Shown: positions 9,161-19,077, numbered from the stretch's first letter. The stretch: 64,000 bases of DNA from Qipengyuania spongiae (GCF_026168555.1 NZ_CP092471.1:630501-694500), one strand, 5' to 3'. Made by a program: numbers and translations. The notes: generated by a model not told the origin, from the letters alone.

Positions 9161-10092
9161 TCCGGCGGTGTCGCCGCGCGTCGCAATCGGTCGTTGATCG
9201 CGCGCCCGAGCCCTTCGTCCGGCACCGAAGCGATCGCAATGCGGGGTTTGGCCGAACGCGCAGCTTCGTAGAGACAGGCATAGAGGAGCGCCGCCGCCTC
9301 TTTCAGATCGCCGCTGACCGAGAGATTGCAATCTGCGGGCATGTCACCAAAACCGATCGCGAATTCGTCTTTCTTGAACGACAGCGCGTTCAGGCGGACC
9401 GGTTTGCCGGGCGAATAATGGCTCGCCATCTGACCCGGCGCCTCAATCCTTCTTTCTCGCGCGGTGAAGTCGCGCGGTGCGACAATGATCGGTCCGGGCC
9501 GCAATTCATCCACCCTGCCATCCTCACGCACGGCGACGATGGTCGACTCGAGCCCTGCCAGGCACGGCCCGCCATCGAGCACCGCGTCGATCCGCCCGTC
9601 GAGCGTCTCCAGCACATGCGCCGCGCTGGTCGGGCTGACATAGCCGCTGCGATTGGCCGAGGGCGCGGCAAGCGGAACGCCGGTCGCCTCCAGCACGGCG
9701 CGCATTGCGGGATGGGCCGGACAGCGCAGGGCAACGGTGGGAAGTCCCGCGCTCACCGCTGGAGCCAACTTCGCCTCCGCCCGCCGCGGCAGAACCAGCG
9801 TCAGCGGTCCCGGCCAGTGCTGCTCCGCCAGATCACGTGCCACCGGGCCGAAGCGGGCGAGCCTTTCCGCCTGAGCCAGGTCTGCGACATGGACGATCAG
9901 CGGATTGAAGCTCGGCCGGCCCTTCGCTTCGTAAATGCGCGCGATCGCCCCATCGCTGTCGGCGCGCGCTGCTAGGCCGTAGACGGTTTCGGTCGGCAGG
10001 GCCACGAGCCCGCCCGCACGCAGGATTTCCGCCGCACGAGCGACCCCTGCTGCGTCGGCCGTCAGGGTTTCCGTAGCGTTCTTGCCGGTCAT
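9157..10092 (-). CDS. L-threonylcarbamoyladenylate synthase (Sua5 type)
   Basis: Makes threonylcarbamoyl-AMP from Thr, bicarbonate and ATP, the first step of t6A37 modification of ANN-decoding tRNAs. It has 311 residues: a YrdC/TsaC domain (GGLVALPTETVYGL, KGRPSFNPL, SANRSG) plus a C-terminal Sua5 domain beginning near MASHYSPGKPVRL. The two-domain length identifies the Sua5 form rather than short TsaC. It is divergent from the acyl-CoA dehydrogenase and overlaps the small lipoprotein gene tail-to-tail. Confidence 0.93.
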   Translation of the reverse strand: MTGKNATETLTADAAGVARAAEILRAGGLVALPTETVYGLAARADSDGAIARIYEAKGRPSFNPLIVHVADLAQAERLARFGPVARDLAEQHWPGPLTLVLPRRAEAKLAPAVSAGLPTVALRCPAHPAMRAVLEATGVPLAAPSANRSGYVSPTSAAHVLETLDGRIDAVLDGGPCLAGLESTIVAVREDGRVDELRPGPIIVAPRDFTARERRIEAPGQMASHYSPGKPVRLNALSFKKDEFAIGFGDMPADCNLSVSGDLKEAAALLYACLYEAARSAKPRIAIASVPDEGLGRAINDRLRRAATPPD

Positions 10093-10142
10093 GCCCGCGC
10101 GCTATATCCCGGTGCGTGCAAAGCCAAGAGGAGCTGACGCTC

Positions 10143-11885
10143 GTGATCCCCTATTCGCCCGCCACCGCCGACCAGCTGCTCGCCATCCGTGTCAATGCCG
10201 GGATCGAGGAGCTTGCCCAATCCGAGCGTTTCGCCGCCGCCGAGCCCGACATGGTCGAAGCCATCGTGGAAGGCATCGGTCAGTTCGCCGCCGGTGAATG
10301 GGCACCGCTCAACCGTCTGGGCGATCTGGAGGGCGCGAAGCTCGAGAACGGGGTGGTCCGCCTGCCCGACGGCTATGCCGAGGCCTATGTGCATTATGTC
10401 GAGCAGGGCTGGAACGCGATCGCCGGTCCGGCGAACAGCGGCGGGCAGGGCCTGCCGTTCACCCTGTCGTGCAACGTTCTCGAAAATCTCGGCACGGCCA
10501 ACATGGCCTTCACCCTGCTCCCAATTCTCAGCGTGGGCGCGATCGAGGCGCTGGAGCATCATGGGAGCGAGGCGCAGAAGGCGAAATATCTTCCCGATCT
10601 CGTGAGCGGAGCGTGGTCGGGCACCATGAACCTCACCGAACCGCAGGCGGGCAGCGATGTCGGCGCGCTGCGCACGACGGCCGAGAAGATCGAGGACGGC
10701 GAACATGCCGGCAAATACCGGATCGCCGGACAGAAGATTTACATCACCTGGGGCGATCACGAGCTTGCGCAGAACATCATCCATCTTGTCCTCGCCCGCC
10801 TGCCGGGCGCGCCCGAGGGGAGCCGGGGCATCTCGCTGTTCCTGGTGCCCAAGTATCACGTGAAGGAGGACGGCTCGCTCGGCTCGCACAACGATCTTCG
10901 TCCGGTCAGCCTCGAACACAAGCTCGGCATCAATGCCTCGCCCACCTGCGTCATGTCCTATGGCGACAATGGCGAATGCATCGGCGAGATCGTGGGAGAG
11001 GAAAACCGCGGTCTGACGGCCATGTTCACCATGATGAACAACGCCAGGATCAATGTCGGCAATCAGGGGGTCCAGATCGCCGAGCGGGCGACGCAACAGG
11101 CGATGGCCTATGCCCGCGAGCGCATTCAGTCGGCCCGGGCCGGAGCGGCGGACAAGAGCCCGGTCGCGATCCTCGAACATCCCGACGTGCGCCGGATGCT
11201 GCTGCGGATGAAGGCGCTGACGCAAGGGGCGCGCGCGCTCCTCTACTACACCGCCGGGCAGGTCGATCGCGGCACGCTGGGCGACGCCGACGCCCGCGCT
11301 CGGGCCGAAATCTGCGTGCCTCTACTGAAGGCCTGGGGAACCGACACGGGCGTCGAGGTGGCGAGCCTCGGCATTCAGGTCCACGGCGGAATGGGCTTCG
11401 TCGAGGAAACCGGCGCTGCCCAGCACTGGCGCGATTCGCGGATCGCTCCGATTTACGAAGGCACCAACGGCATCCAGGCGGCGGATCTCGTCACTCGCAA
11501 GCTCGGTATGGATGGCGGCGCCGCCCTGACCGGCTTTCTCGAAACGATCGCCCGCGAATGCGCGCATGAAGCCGACCTGTTCGCGCTCGCCGGTGACTGC
11601 GCCGCGGTGGCTCACTGGATGCGCGAAGACGCAAGCCTCGACGATCGCCTTGCGGGCAGCGTGCCCTTCTGTACCATGATGGCAATCGCCGTCGCCGGAT
11701 GGCAGCTTAACCGGCAGCTTGCCATGGTCGCTGCGAGTGAGCCTTCCGACGCCGCCGATGCGAAGCGGGTGGCAGTCCGCTTCTTCCTCGACCGGATCGT
11801 GCCGGAAGCGCGCGGCCTCAAGGCCGGTGCGACCGGAGGGGCCGCAACGCTATACGAGCTGTCTGCCGAACAGCTGGTCGGCTGA
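10143..11885 (+). CDS. Acyl-CoA dehydrogenase (long form)
   Basis: A FAD-dependent acyl-CoA dehydrogenase for fatty-acid or related thioester oxidation. It has about 580 residues from the GTG at 10143, chosen because AGAGGAG (10127-10133) is well spaced. Domains run N-terminal helical, middle (LTEPQAGSDVGALRT) and C-terminal with the catalytic-glutamate motif IYEGTNGIQAADLV, then an extra C-terminal domain found in the roughly 590-residue subgroup that includes DmdC-like enzymes. Specificity cannot be assigned from sequence. It stands alone between a divergent tRNA-modification gene and a convergent propeller protein. Confidence 0.9.
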   Translation: MIPYSPATADQLLAIRVNAGIEELAQSERFAAAEPDMVEAIVEGIGQFAAGEWAPLNRLGDLEGAKLENGVVRLPDGYAEAYVHYVEQGWNAIAGPANSGGQGLPFTLSCNVLENLGTANMAFTLLPILSVGAIEALEHHGSEAQKAKYLPDLVSGAWSGTMNLTEPQAGSDVGALRTTAEKIEDGEHAGKYRIAGQKIYITWGDHELAQNIIHLVLARLPGAPEGSRGISLFLVPKYHVKEDGSLGSHNDLRPVSLEHKLGINASPTCVMSYGDNGECIGEIVGEENRGLTAMFTMMNNARINVGNQGVQIAERATQQAMAYARERIQSARAGAADKSPVAILEHPDVRRMLLRMKALTQGARALLYYTAGQVDRGTLGDADARARAEICVPLLKAWGTDTGVEVASLGIQVHGGMGFVEETGAAQHWRDSRIAPIYEGTNGIQAADLVTRKLGMDGGAALTGFLETIARECAHEADLFALAGDCAAVAHWMREDASLDDRLAGSVPFCTMMAIAVAGWQLNRQLAMVAASEPSDAADAKRVAVRFFLDRIVPEARGLKAGATGGAATLYELSAEQLVG

Positions 11886-11888
11886 GAC

Positions 11889-13364
11889 TTACTGAGCGGG
11901 TTCCTCGCGCGCGTAATCGTCGCGGCCGAACGCCGCCCGGTTGCCGCGCAGTTCGCGCTGTGCGGGCAGCCGCTCGCCGCTGCGGCGGGCGATCGCGGAC
12001 TGCTCCTCTGCGCCCGGTGCTACGACTCGCCAGATGATACCGGCAGTGTCGTCGCTCACCAGCAGCGCGCCATCATTTGCCCATTCGACCCAAGTCGGCC
12101 GCCCCTTGGTGGTTCCGTCGGCATTGAGGAAGCCGGTGAGGACCGGGACAGGCTTGCCTGTGGGGTTCCCGCGTCCGTCGAAAGCGACATAGACCACGTC
12201 GTAGCCGGAAGGCGGCTTGCGGTTCCACGAGCCGTGCCGGGCGATGAAGGCACCCGATGCAAACCGCTCGCCCATCCGCGCGCCTTCCTTGCTGAAACGG
12301 AAGCCTAGTGCGGCGACATGCGGGCCGAGCGCGTATTCCGGCCGGCGGGAATATTCGGTGAGATAGGCGGGAATGGGGGCCTCGACCCGCTGGTCGATAT
12401 TGTTCTTCCAGTAGACCCACGGCCATCCATATTGCGCGCCCACGGGCACGTTGGTGAGGTAGTCGGGCACCAGATCCGAGCCGAGCATGTCGCGCTCGTT
12501 CACCGTGGTCCACAATTCACCCGACCAAGGACTGAAATCGAGACCGTTGGGATTGCGCAGACCGGCGCCGAATATGCGCTGGCTGCCGGTTTCCAGATTG
12601 TATTCCCAGATCAGGGCGCGGCCTTCCTCGACCTCCATACCCTTCTCGCCGATGTTCGACGCCGAGCCGACCGCGACATACAGGCGATCCCCGGTGGGAT
12701 GGAGTTCAAGATTGCGCATCCAGTGGCCGCCCCCCGGCGCCAGATCCATCAGCTTGCTGCCCTCGCCAGCTAGCGTGGTCGAACCCAGCTCGTAAGGGAA
12801 GGCTAGCACAGCGTTGTGATTGGCAACGTAGAGCGTGCCGTCGCGCCATTCGATGCCCGACGGAGATTCGAGCGCGTCGGTAAGGACGTAGCGAGCATCT
12901 GCCGCTCCATCATTGTCGGTGTCGCGCAGCAGCAGCAGCGTGTCGGCCGATGCCCCGGTCGCGCCGGCGCGGCCCATCAGCGTCTTGCTGACCCAGCCCT
13001 TGATGCGATCGAACAGGCCGGTATCTCCTGAAGGTTCGACAGCGGGGGCGCGCGTGAGGCTGACCAGAATGTCGCCGTTGGGCAATGCGTGCATTGTGCG
13101 CGGATGGTCGAGACCGTCGGCGAAGCGCGTGACGGCGAGCCCTTCGGCCGGCGTTGGCACTTCGTTCGCTGACCAGCCCACCGGCTCGGCGATGGCGACT
13201 GTCGGGATCGATTGTGCGTCCGGTTCGACGAGCACCGGGTCTGTTCCGGCGACTTCGTCCACGGCCAGATCGGCCCGGTCGCCTCGTGTTGCGAAGTATC
13301 CGGCGACCCCCGCGACAACCAGAATGACGACGAGGGCGATGAGGATTTTCTTGCCGGTGCTCAT
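11889..13364 (-). CDS. Membrane-anchored sorbosone-dehydrogenase-like beta-propeller
   Basis: About 491 residues with an uncleaved N-terminal membrane segment (KKILIALVVILVVAGVAGYF) and a periplasmic six-bladed propeller of the GSDH / L-sorbosone dehydrogenase family (GLDHPRTMHALPNGDILVS, GLRNPNGLDFSP, RHGSWNRKPPSGYDVVYV). Members are predicted to oxidise sugars, often with PQQ, but many lack a proven cofactor, so the activity is inferred. An upstream in-frame GTG at 13370 is an alternative start. It ends three bases after the convergent acyl-CoA dehydrogenase and is divergent from the msrC-like gene. Confidence 0.85.
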   Translation of the reverse strand: MSTGKKILIALVVILVVAGVAGYFATRGDRADLAVDEVAGTDPVLVEPDAQSIPTVAIAEPVGWSANEVPTPAEGLAVTRFADGLDHPRTMHALPNGDILVSLTRAPAVEPSGDTGLFDRIKGWVSKTLMGRAGATGASADTLLLLRDTDNDGAADARYVLTDALESPSGIEWRDGTLYVANHNAVLAFPYELGSTTLAGEGSKLMDLAPGGGHWMRNLELHPTGDRLYVAVGSASNIGEKGMEVEEGRALIWEYNLETGSQRIFGAGLRNPNGLDFSPWSGELWTTVNERDMLGSDLVPDYLTNVPVGAQYGWPWVYWKNNIDQRVEAPIPAYLTEYSRRPEYALGPHVAALGFRFSKEGARMGERFASGAFIARHGSWNRKPPSGYDVVYVAFDGRGNPTGKPVPVLTGFLNADGTTKGRPTWVEWANDGALLVSDDTAGIIWRVVAPGAEEQSAIARRSGERLPAQRELRGNRAAFGRDDYAREEPAQ

Positions 13365-13428
13365 GTGCACGATCTACGCGAGGCCGCCCCTTGCGGCAAT
13401 GCCCGCGCTGACTAGATAACTGCCTACC

Positions 13429-13911
13429 ATGTACGATTTCAGACCCGCCGCAGGAACGCCAAAGCCCGAACTCTATCGCCAGCTGCACGACGCGGCCGAG
13501 GCGCTGACCACGGGTGAGCGCGATGGCGTCGCCAATATGGCGAACATTGCCGCCCTGCTCTGGGAATTCCTGGATGAGGTCAACTGGACCGGTTTCTACC
13601 GCAATGTCGGTGGCGAGCTGGTGCTCGGCCCGTTCGTCGGCCGTCCTGCTTGCATCCGAATTCCGTTCGGCACCGGGGTCTGCGGCGCTGCTGCCGAAAG
13701 TCGCACTACGCAACTCGTTCGGGACGTCCACGCATTTCCTGGCCACATCGCCTGTGATGGCGACACGAAATCGGAACTGGTCGTGCCTGTAATTCGTGAC
13801 GGCGAGGTGGTTGCGGTAATCGACCTCGACAGCCCTGTCGAAGGGCGTTTCGACGAGGAGGATGCTGCAGGGATCGAACGGCTCGCCGCAATGCTTCTCG
13901 ACCGTATTTGA
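13429..13911 (+). CDS. msrC: Free methionine-(R)-sulfoxide reductase (GAF domain)
   Basis: A GAF-domain enzyme that reduces free methionine-R-sulfoxide in the cytosol. It has 160 residues. The three catalytic or resolving cysteines are present at C75, C85 and C109, with the same 10- and 24-residue spacing as the E. coli fRMsr cysteines, in GRPACIRIPFGTGVCG and HIACDGDTKSELVVP. That distinguishes it from a generic signalling GAF domain. It is a single gene, divergent from the propeller protein. Confidence 0.93.
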   Translation: MYDFRPAAGTPKPELYRQLHDAAEALTTGERDGVANMANIAALLWEFLDEVNWTGFYRNVGGELVLGPFVGRPACIRIPFGTGVCGAAAESRTTQLVRDVHAFPGHIACDGDTKSELVVPVIRDGEVVAVIDLDSPVEGRFDEEDAAGIERLAAMLLDRI

Positions 13912-14028
13912 CGGGACCGCTCTGTCCCATCAGAGGACGGGGCGGTTGGCGTGCTTTTGTCATACCGTACCGACAGTGATACCCTGCTCTGGCAAGCCGA
14001 CCAACCGCCTTGCCCGATGGGGGCCGAA

Positions 14029-14826
14029 ATGATGTCCAAACCGCCGAGGATCCTTGCTTGCGCTCTCGCAGTATGTGGCAGCCCGCTGGCCGCGCAGACG
14101 ATCTATTACGAAGACGGGTCGTATCTTTACGCAGTGCCGAATGACGCTGCTGTCACGGCGCAAAGCGAGATGAATGCAGACACAGCCCCGCTTCTCTCCG
14201 AACAACCTACCGCCGTTCGCACGATTCCGTCCCGTGCGAGGTCCGCGGAGCGGGCGCAGATCGTGCTGCCCGACGCCCCGCCGTCTTCTGCCTTACCGGT
14301 GGTTCTCCTCACACCGCCCCAAGGTAGCGTCACGCCGGGAACCCTGACTTACGGATATGGTTATCCTTCACCCGCGCGAGGACATTTGCCGAACGGAGCA
14401 GTTCTCGTCGAATTCGACCGCGAGGCGTGGCTATCGGAATGCAATGCCCGCCTGGGATCCTACGATGAAAGCGATCAAAGCCGAATCATTGGCAATCTCT
14501 TCGGAACCGCCGCAGGTGGTTTCAGTGGCAACCGATTTGCTGACGGCAACCGTTTTTCGGGAACGGTCGTGGGTGCGGATGCTCGCGGCCTTCGCGGCGG
14601 GAAGATTGACGACGCGATGGATCGTCGGACCGGCCGAGGCGCATGGGCTCAGGCCAATGCGGACCGCTACTGCGCCGCTTACCTCGATGACTACCTCACG
14701 CGAGCCAGCAATCACGGCGGCCACGGCATCGCCTACAATCCAGGACAGCAGTATATGCTCGTCCCGGTCTCGGTGCCGATCGCCCGACAGGTCGAGTATC
14801 GGGACATCGTCCCGGCAGGAAGCTGA
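14029..14826 (+). CDS. Exported protein of unknown function with glycine-rich segment
   Basis: I do not recognise a named family with confidence. From the ATG at 14029 (14032 or 14017 are alternatives) it has about 265 residues with a signal peptide (ILACALAVCGSPLAAQ). A proline-rich middle is followed by a region with EFDREAWLSECNARLG, a glycine-zipper-like stretch (RIIGNLFGTAAGGFSGNRF) and a C-terminal part with a second Cys (NADRYCAAYLDDYL), suggesting a periplasmic or outer-membrane-associated protein. It converges on parB. Confidence 0.6.
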   Translation: MMSKPPRILACALAVCGSPLAAQTIYYEDGSYLYAVPNDAAVTAQSEMNADTAPLLSEQPTAVRTIPSRARSAERAQIVLPDAPPSSALPVVLLTPPQGSVTPGTLTYGYGYPSPARGHLPNGAVLVEFDREAWLSECNARLGSYDESDQSRIIGNLFGTAAGGFSGNRFADGNRFSGTVVGADARGLRGGKIDDAMDRRTGRGAWAQANADRYCAAYLDDYLTRASNHGGHGIAYNPGQQYMLVPVSVPIARQVEYRDIVPAGS

Positions 14827-14837
14827 GCCCCGCCGCC

Positions 14838-15797
14838 CTAGAATTCTCCGCCGGTCAGGCGTTGGCAGATCAGGTCGAGCTGATCGAGACTGCGATAGGA
14901 GATCGTGACCGTACCGTTCGCCGGGCCGTCACCGCTCTTGATGCGCACTGTCAGGCCGAGAAATTCCTCAAGATGGTTCTGGACCGCGTCGATATCGGCA
15001 TTCCCCGCCGGCGAACCTTCGGCTCGGGGCTTCTTCGGCCTCGCAGGCTCTCCTGCCCGTGCCAGCTTCTCGACTTCACGGACGGACAGGTTCTCCCGCG
15101 CTGCACGTTTGCCGATCTCCGAGGCGTCGTCATGGCCGATCAGCGCGCGGGCATGGCCCATGGCAAGATCGCCCGCCGCAACAAGCGCCAGAACGTCGTC
15201 GGGCAGCGCCAATAGTCGCTGAAAATTGGCGACATGGCTGCGTGACTTGTCCACGAGCTTGGCGATTTCGGTCTGCGTCATATCCTCGTCCTCGGCGAGG
15301 CGCTGGTACGCGCGCGCTTCCTCGACAGGATTGAGATCCTCGCGCTGGAGATTTTCTATCAGCGCCAGCGCCATCACTTCGCTTTGATCGAGGTCTCGAA
15401 CGATCGCCGGGATCTCGTGCAGACGAGCTTTCTGCGCCGCGCGCCAGCGCCTTTCGCCAGCAACCAGTTCGTATCCGTCCCCCTTCGGTCGCACGATGAT
15501 CGGCTGAATCACGCCTCGTGCCGCGATCGAAGCCGCGAGTTGATCGAGCGCTTCGGGGTCGAAATGCGTCCGGGGCTGGCCAGCAAGCGGCCTGATCTTT
15601 GAAATATCCAAGGATTGCAGACCGCTGCCGACCCTTCGAGACGATTCCGGGAGCGTCCCGTCTTCCGCAAGGTTCGGATTGAGCCGAATGACAGGCTCCT
15701 CGCGCCGAACGTCCCCCATCAATGCGCCCAGACCACGTCCGAGCTTGCGCCGGGATGGCTTGGCGAGAGCGCTTTCCTGCTCGCTCTTGTCGGTCAT
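14838..15797 (-). CDS. parB: Chromosome-partitioning protein ParB
   Basis: A CTP-dependent DNA-binding clamp that loads at parS and drives origin segregation with ParA. It has 319 residues from ATG 15797, which overlaps the parA stop (ATGA). The N-terminal ParA-activating segment KLGRGLGALMGD, the CTPase / ParB boxes (GVIQPIIVRP, GYELVAGERRWRAA, ALIENLQREDLNP), the helix-turn-helix (MTQTEIAKLVDKSRSHVAN) and the C-terminal dimer domain are all present. Three parS-type sites lie 0.8 to 3.3 kb away in the same cluster. Confidence 0.97.
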   Translation of the reverse strand: MTDKSEQESALAKPSRRKLGRGLGALMGDVRREEPVIRLNPNLAEDGTLPESSRRVGSGLQSLDISKIRPLAGQPRTHFDPEALDQLAASIAARGVIQPIIVRPKGDGYELVAGERRWRAAQKARLHEIPAIVRDLDQSEVMALALIENLQREDLNPVEEARAYQRLAEDEDMTQTEIAKLVDKSRSHVANFQRLLALPDDVLALVAAGDLAMGHARALIGHDDASEIGKRAARENLSVREVEKLARAGEPARPKKPRAEGSPAGNADIDAVQNHLEEFLGLTVRIKSGDGPANGTVTISYRSLDQLDLICQRLTGGEF

Positions 15798-16585
15798 GCG
15801 GCTTTCCTTTCCTGAGGCAGGCGAGCGATCAATTCCCGCGCAAGAGCAATATAGGCGCGGCTGCCGGAACATTGATGATCATATACCAACGCCGGGAGTC
15901 CGTGGCTGGGCGCCTCGGACAGGCGGACATTCCGTGGGATGACGGATTCGAAGACAAGCTTCCCGAGGCAGTCGCGCACGTCGTCCGCCACTTGGTCGGT
16001 AAGCCGGTTGCGCCGATCGAACATGGTGAGGACGATTCCGAGTATCCCGAGCCTTGGATTAAAACGTTCCTGCACCCGTTCGACGGTCTGCAGAAGCTGG
16101 CTCAGCCCTTCCAAGGCGAAAAACTCGCACTGAAGGGGAACGAGCAGCGAATCGGCCGCTCCAAGTGCATTGAGAGTCAGGAGGCCGAGCGAGGGCGGAC
16201 AATCGATGAAACAAATATCGTAAGCCGTAGCCCCGCCCTTGTTAGCTTTGGCGAGCGCGTTGAACAGTCGGTGGGTGCGATCTTCCACTCCGACGAGTTC
16301 GACCTCCGCGCCAGAGAGGTCCTGAGTGGCGGGGACGAGGTCGAGCGCCGGGATTTCTGTTTCCAGAGCGCAACTGGCAAGATGCGCTTGATCGATCAGC
16401 AAATCGTAACTGCTGAACTCCCGATCGGCTGCCGCGATCCCCAAACCGGTCGATGCGTTACCTTGAGGGTCGAGATCGATAAGTAACGTCTTCCATCCGG
16501 TCGCGGCCATCGCAGTAGCGATATTGATAGCCGTCGTCGTCTTGCCGACCCCACCTTTCTGGTTCGCGATGGCGATAGTTATCAT
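15794..16585 (-). CDS. parA: Chromosome-partitioning ATPase ParA
   Basis: A deviant Walker A ATPase that forms nucleoid-bound gradients to move ParB-parS. It has 263 residues with KGGVGKTTTAINIA at 10-23, DLDPQGNAS and the IDCPPSLG motif. It overlaps rsmG (ATGA) and parB (ATGA), so mnmG-rsmG-parA-parB is read as one coupled operon. This gene order is classical near alphaproteobacterial origins. Confidence 0.97.
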   Translation of the reverse strand: MITIAIANQKGGVGKTTTAINIATAMAATGWKTLLIDLDPQGNASTGLGIAAADREFSSYDLLIDQAHLASCALETEIPALDLVPATQDLSGAEVELVGVEDRTHRLFNALAKANKGGATAYDICFIDCPPSLGLLTLNALGAADSLLVPLQCEFFALEGLSQLLQTVERVQERFNPRLGILGIVLTMFDRRNRLTDQVADDVRDCLGKLVFESVIPRNVRLSEAPSHGLPALVYDHQCSGSRAYIALARELIARLPQERKAA

Positions 16586-17208
16586 GCGCGCTCGACCTTC
16601 CCTTTCCCGACGATAATACCAGCGTCGTCGCTAGTCACAGATTGTTCCACGTGAAACATGCGTCTGAGGCGTGGTGGCAGATTTCGGATTTCCTGCGCTG
16701 CTGACTTGCCTTTCGGCAAGACCCAGACGGTCTCGCTTGTGGAGAAACGTGCAGACAACTTAAGTAGCTTGAGGAGCGGCGCGAAAGCTCGCGCCGTGAT
16801 CACACCGTATGGATGGGTACCAACGAGTTCGACCCGCGCGCCTTCGACAGCGCAGTTTTTAAGCTCCATCAACTGGACTGCGTATTTGAGCCACTCGATG
16901 CGCTTGGCGCGCGATTCGACTAAAGTCACAGGCGTTTCAGGCCTGAGAAGCGCGATGATGAGGCCAGGAAATCCAGCGCCCGATCCAAGATCGAGAATAC
17001 TTCCTATCTGAACAGGTAGATGTTTTAACAACTGCGCGGAATCGACGAAATGTCGTTTCCACATTTCGTGGAGCGAATTGTTCGACACCAGATTCTGAGC
17101 GTCGTTTTCCTCTCTCAAGGCGACTTCGAGCTTGGACAGCCGACTCATGGCTGAGTCGTCAGCGTATTCCCGCAAATATGCTTTCGCCTGTTTTTCGTCC
17201 GCGATCAT
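16582..17208 (-). CDS. rsmG: 16S rRNA m7G527 methyltransferase RsmG
   Basis: An SAM-dependent methyltransferase acting on G527 of 16S rRNA. It has 208 residues, with the AdoMet motif [18 protein letters not shown] and [14 protein letters not shown]. Start and stop each overlap the neighbouring gene by 4 bases. A parS-type site (16643-16658) is embedded near its 3' end and encodes the residues FHVEQ, so the reading frame accommodates the ParB site. Confidence 0.96.
   Translation of the reverse strand: MIADEKQAKAYLREYADDSAMSRLSKLEVALREENDAQNLVSNNSLHEMWKRHFVDSAQLLKHLPVQIGSILDLGSGAGFPGLIIALLRPETPVTLVESRAKRIEWLKYAVQLMELKNCAVEGARVELVGTHPYGVITARAFAPLLKLLKLSARFSTSETVWVLPKGKSAAQEIRNLPPRLRRMFHVEQSVTSDDAGIIVGKGKVERA
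16643..16658. promoter_or_regulatory. parS site inside rsmG
   Basis: The 16-mer TGTTCCACGTGAAACA matches the conserved ParB-binding site closely; only one base pair breaks the palindrome. It lies within the rsmG coding sequence, about 850 bases upstream of the parB start. Confidence 0.88.
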
Positions 17209-19019
17209 GCCACCGCCTTAACCTGGCGACGAACGTGAACGAGTAGTACCGAGAGGGCCGCCGGCGTTATCCCACGGACTCGTCCCGCAGCTGCAAGAGT
17301 TTGAGGCTGCGATACGCGCAACCGTTCGATCATCTCGTTCGAGAGACCAGGGACGCGCTCGTAGGTAAAATCTTGAGGTATCGCGAGGCATTCGCTGGCC
17401 ATGAGATCGCGTAGCTCTGCGTCTTGTCGAGCGAGATATGGCGCATAACGCATGTCCTCCACGACTTCCTCGAACACGTCATCGTTACACGTGAAACGAT
17501 CCCCGACGTGTTCTCGCACCTGCGAAGTGCCGACCTTTCCGCCTGCGATGATCTCCTTGATCGAATTTCCTGAGGCCGATTTGGCCGAGTGCAAGAAGTC
17601 GCTCAGATCTGCCAGGCTTCCGGCTCGCCGCTCGAACCACGCGCGCCGCTCGTTGCCGATGCAACCGCTTTCGATGGCAAGCGGAGTCAGTCGCGTAGTC
17701 GCATTGCCGGCCCGCAGTCGAAGCCGATATTCGGCTCGCGAGGTCAGCATTCGATATGGTTCGGTTACCCCCTGAAGCGTCAGATCGTCGACCATAACAG
17801 CCATGTAAGAGTTAGCGCGAGTCAGTTGGGGCGGGGCGCGGTCCAGCACCTCGGACGCCGCCGCCATGCCGGCAATCAGCCCTTGAGCAGCAGCCTCCTC
17901 ATAGCCAGTCGTTCCGTTGATTTGACCCGCACAGTGCAGACCCGGGACCGCGCGAACCTCGAAGCCGTTTGTGAGCGCACGGGGATCAATATGGTCGTAT
18001 TCCACGGCGTAGCCGGGAACGGTCATTTCTACTTTCTCGAGCCCGGACATGCTCCGCAACATCATCAATTGCACATCGGCCGGCAGAGATGTGCTGATTC
18101 CGTTCGGATAGATGAACGGGGAATCGAGCCCTTCCGGCTCGAGGAAAACCTGATGACCTTCACGATCGCCAAAGCGATAAATCTTGTCCTCGATAGAGGG
18201 GCAGTAACGTGGGCCCTCGGCACCGATCGCACCCGAGAACAGGGGCGATCGATCGAGGTTATCCCTGATCACATCGTGGCTGCGAGCATTGGTACGGGTG
18301 ATCGCGCAGAAGACCTGCGGGTTATTGCGACCTCCGCTCATCGGCGACATCGTCCAGAATTCGCCATCCGATGGCTGTTCTTCCAGCCGCGCCCAGTCGA
18401 TTGTTCGCCCATCCAGCCTCGGTGGGGTACCGGTCTTCAGACGGGCCATCGGGAGCTGGGCAGAACGCAGTTGCGCAGCAAGCTGCGTGGCGGCATTTTC
18501 CCCTATCCTGCCGCCTTCTACCCTCTCCTCGCCGCGATAAAGCACTCCACCCAGAAAGGTGCCCGTGCAAAGGATAACGCGGTTGGCACCGATCTGCCTA
18601 CCATCAGTCAGTGAGACCCCCTTGGCGTGCCCGCTCGACATGATCAGCGAGGCCACTTCACCTTCGACAAGATAAAGATGGCCCTGCTTGCGTATCATTC
18701 GCTGGATCGCGCTTTTGAACAGCTTGCGATCGGCCTGAATTCGCGGGCCCCATACTGCGCTCCCCTTGGAACGATTGAGCATCCGGTAGTGGATCGCTGC
18801 CTCATCGGCCGCTCTGCCAATCAATCCATCAAAGGCATCGACTTCACGAACGAGATGTCCCTTCCCCAACCCTCCGATCGCAGGATTGCAGCTCATAGCC
18901 CCGATGGCATTCAGGTCGAAGCTGACCAACGCGACCCGCGCACCCATTCGCGCGGCCACTGCCGCTGCTTCTACACCGGCATGGCCACCGCCGATCACGA
19001 CGATATCAAAGTTCTGCAT
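17205..19019 (-). CDS. mnmG: tRNA uridine-5-carboxymethylaminomethyl modification enzyme MnmG (GidA)
   Basis: The FAD-dependent partner of MnmE that installs cmnm5 on U34 of certain tRNAs. It has 604 residues from ATG 19019, selected because the FAD motif [20 protein letters not shown] begins at residue 6; frames further upstream run through the parS site and have no family similarity. Other landmarks are [19 protein letters not shown] and the C-terminal helical domain [12 protein letters not shown]. It is the first gene of the coupled rsmG-parA-parB operon. Confidence 0.97.
   Translation of the reverse strand: MQNFDIVVIGGGHAGVEAAAVAARMGARVALVSFDLNAIGAMSCNPAIGGLGKGHLVREVDAFDGLIGRAADEAAIHYRMLNRSKGSAVWGPRIQADRKLFKSAIQRMIRKQGHLYLVEGEVASLIMSSGHAKGVSLTDGRQIGANRVILCTGTFLGGVLYRGEERVEGGRIGENAATQLAAQLRSAQLPMARLKTGTPPRLDGRTIDWARLEEQPSDGEFWTMSPMSGGRNNPQVFCAITRTNARSHDVIRDNLDRSPLFSGAIGAEGPRYCPSIEDKIYRFGDREGHQVFLEPEGLDSPFIYPNGISTSLPADVQLMMLRSMSGLEKVEMTVPGYAVEYDHIDPRALTNGFEVRAVPGLHCAGQINGTTGYEEAAAQGLIAGMAAASEVLDRAPPQLTRANSYMAVMVDDLTLQGVTEPYRMLTSRAEYRLRLRAGNATTRLTPLAIESGCIGNERRAWFERRAGSLADLSDFLHSAKSASGNSIKEIIAGGKVGTSQVREHVGDRFTCNDDVFEEVVEDMRYAPYLARQDAELRDLMASECLAIPQDFTYERVPGLSNEMIERLRVSQPQTLAAAGRVRGITPAALSVLLVHVRRQVKAVA
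17483..17498. promoter_or_regulatory. Probable parS site inside mnmG
   Basis: CGTTACACGTGAAACG keeps the CACGTG core and most flanking positions of the ParB site, with one inner mismatch and changed outer bases. It is weaker than the other two sites in the cluster. Confidence 0.65.
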
Positions 19020-19061
19020 ACAGCCTGCGATAAACCACCTCCCCGTAGTGGTCAAAGCGCG

Positions 19062-19077
19062 TGTTCCACGTGGAACA
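19062..19077. promoter_or_regulatory. parS site between mnmE and mnmG
   Basis: A perfect 16-base palindrome, TGTTCCACGTGGAACA, that abuts the mnmE stop codon (19078-19080) and lies 42 bases upstream of the mnmG start. It has the form of a high-affinity ParB site and may overlap the promoter of the mnmG-rsmG-parA-parB operon. Confidence 0.93.
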
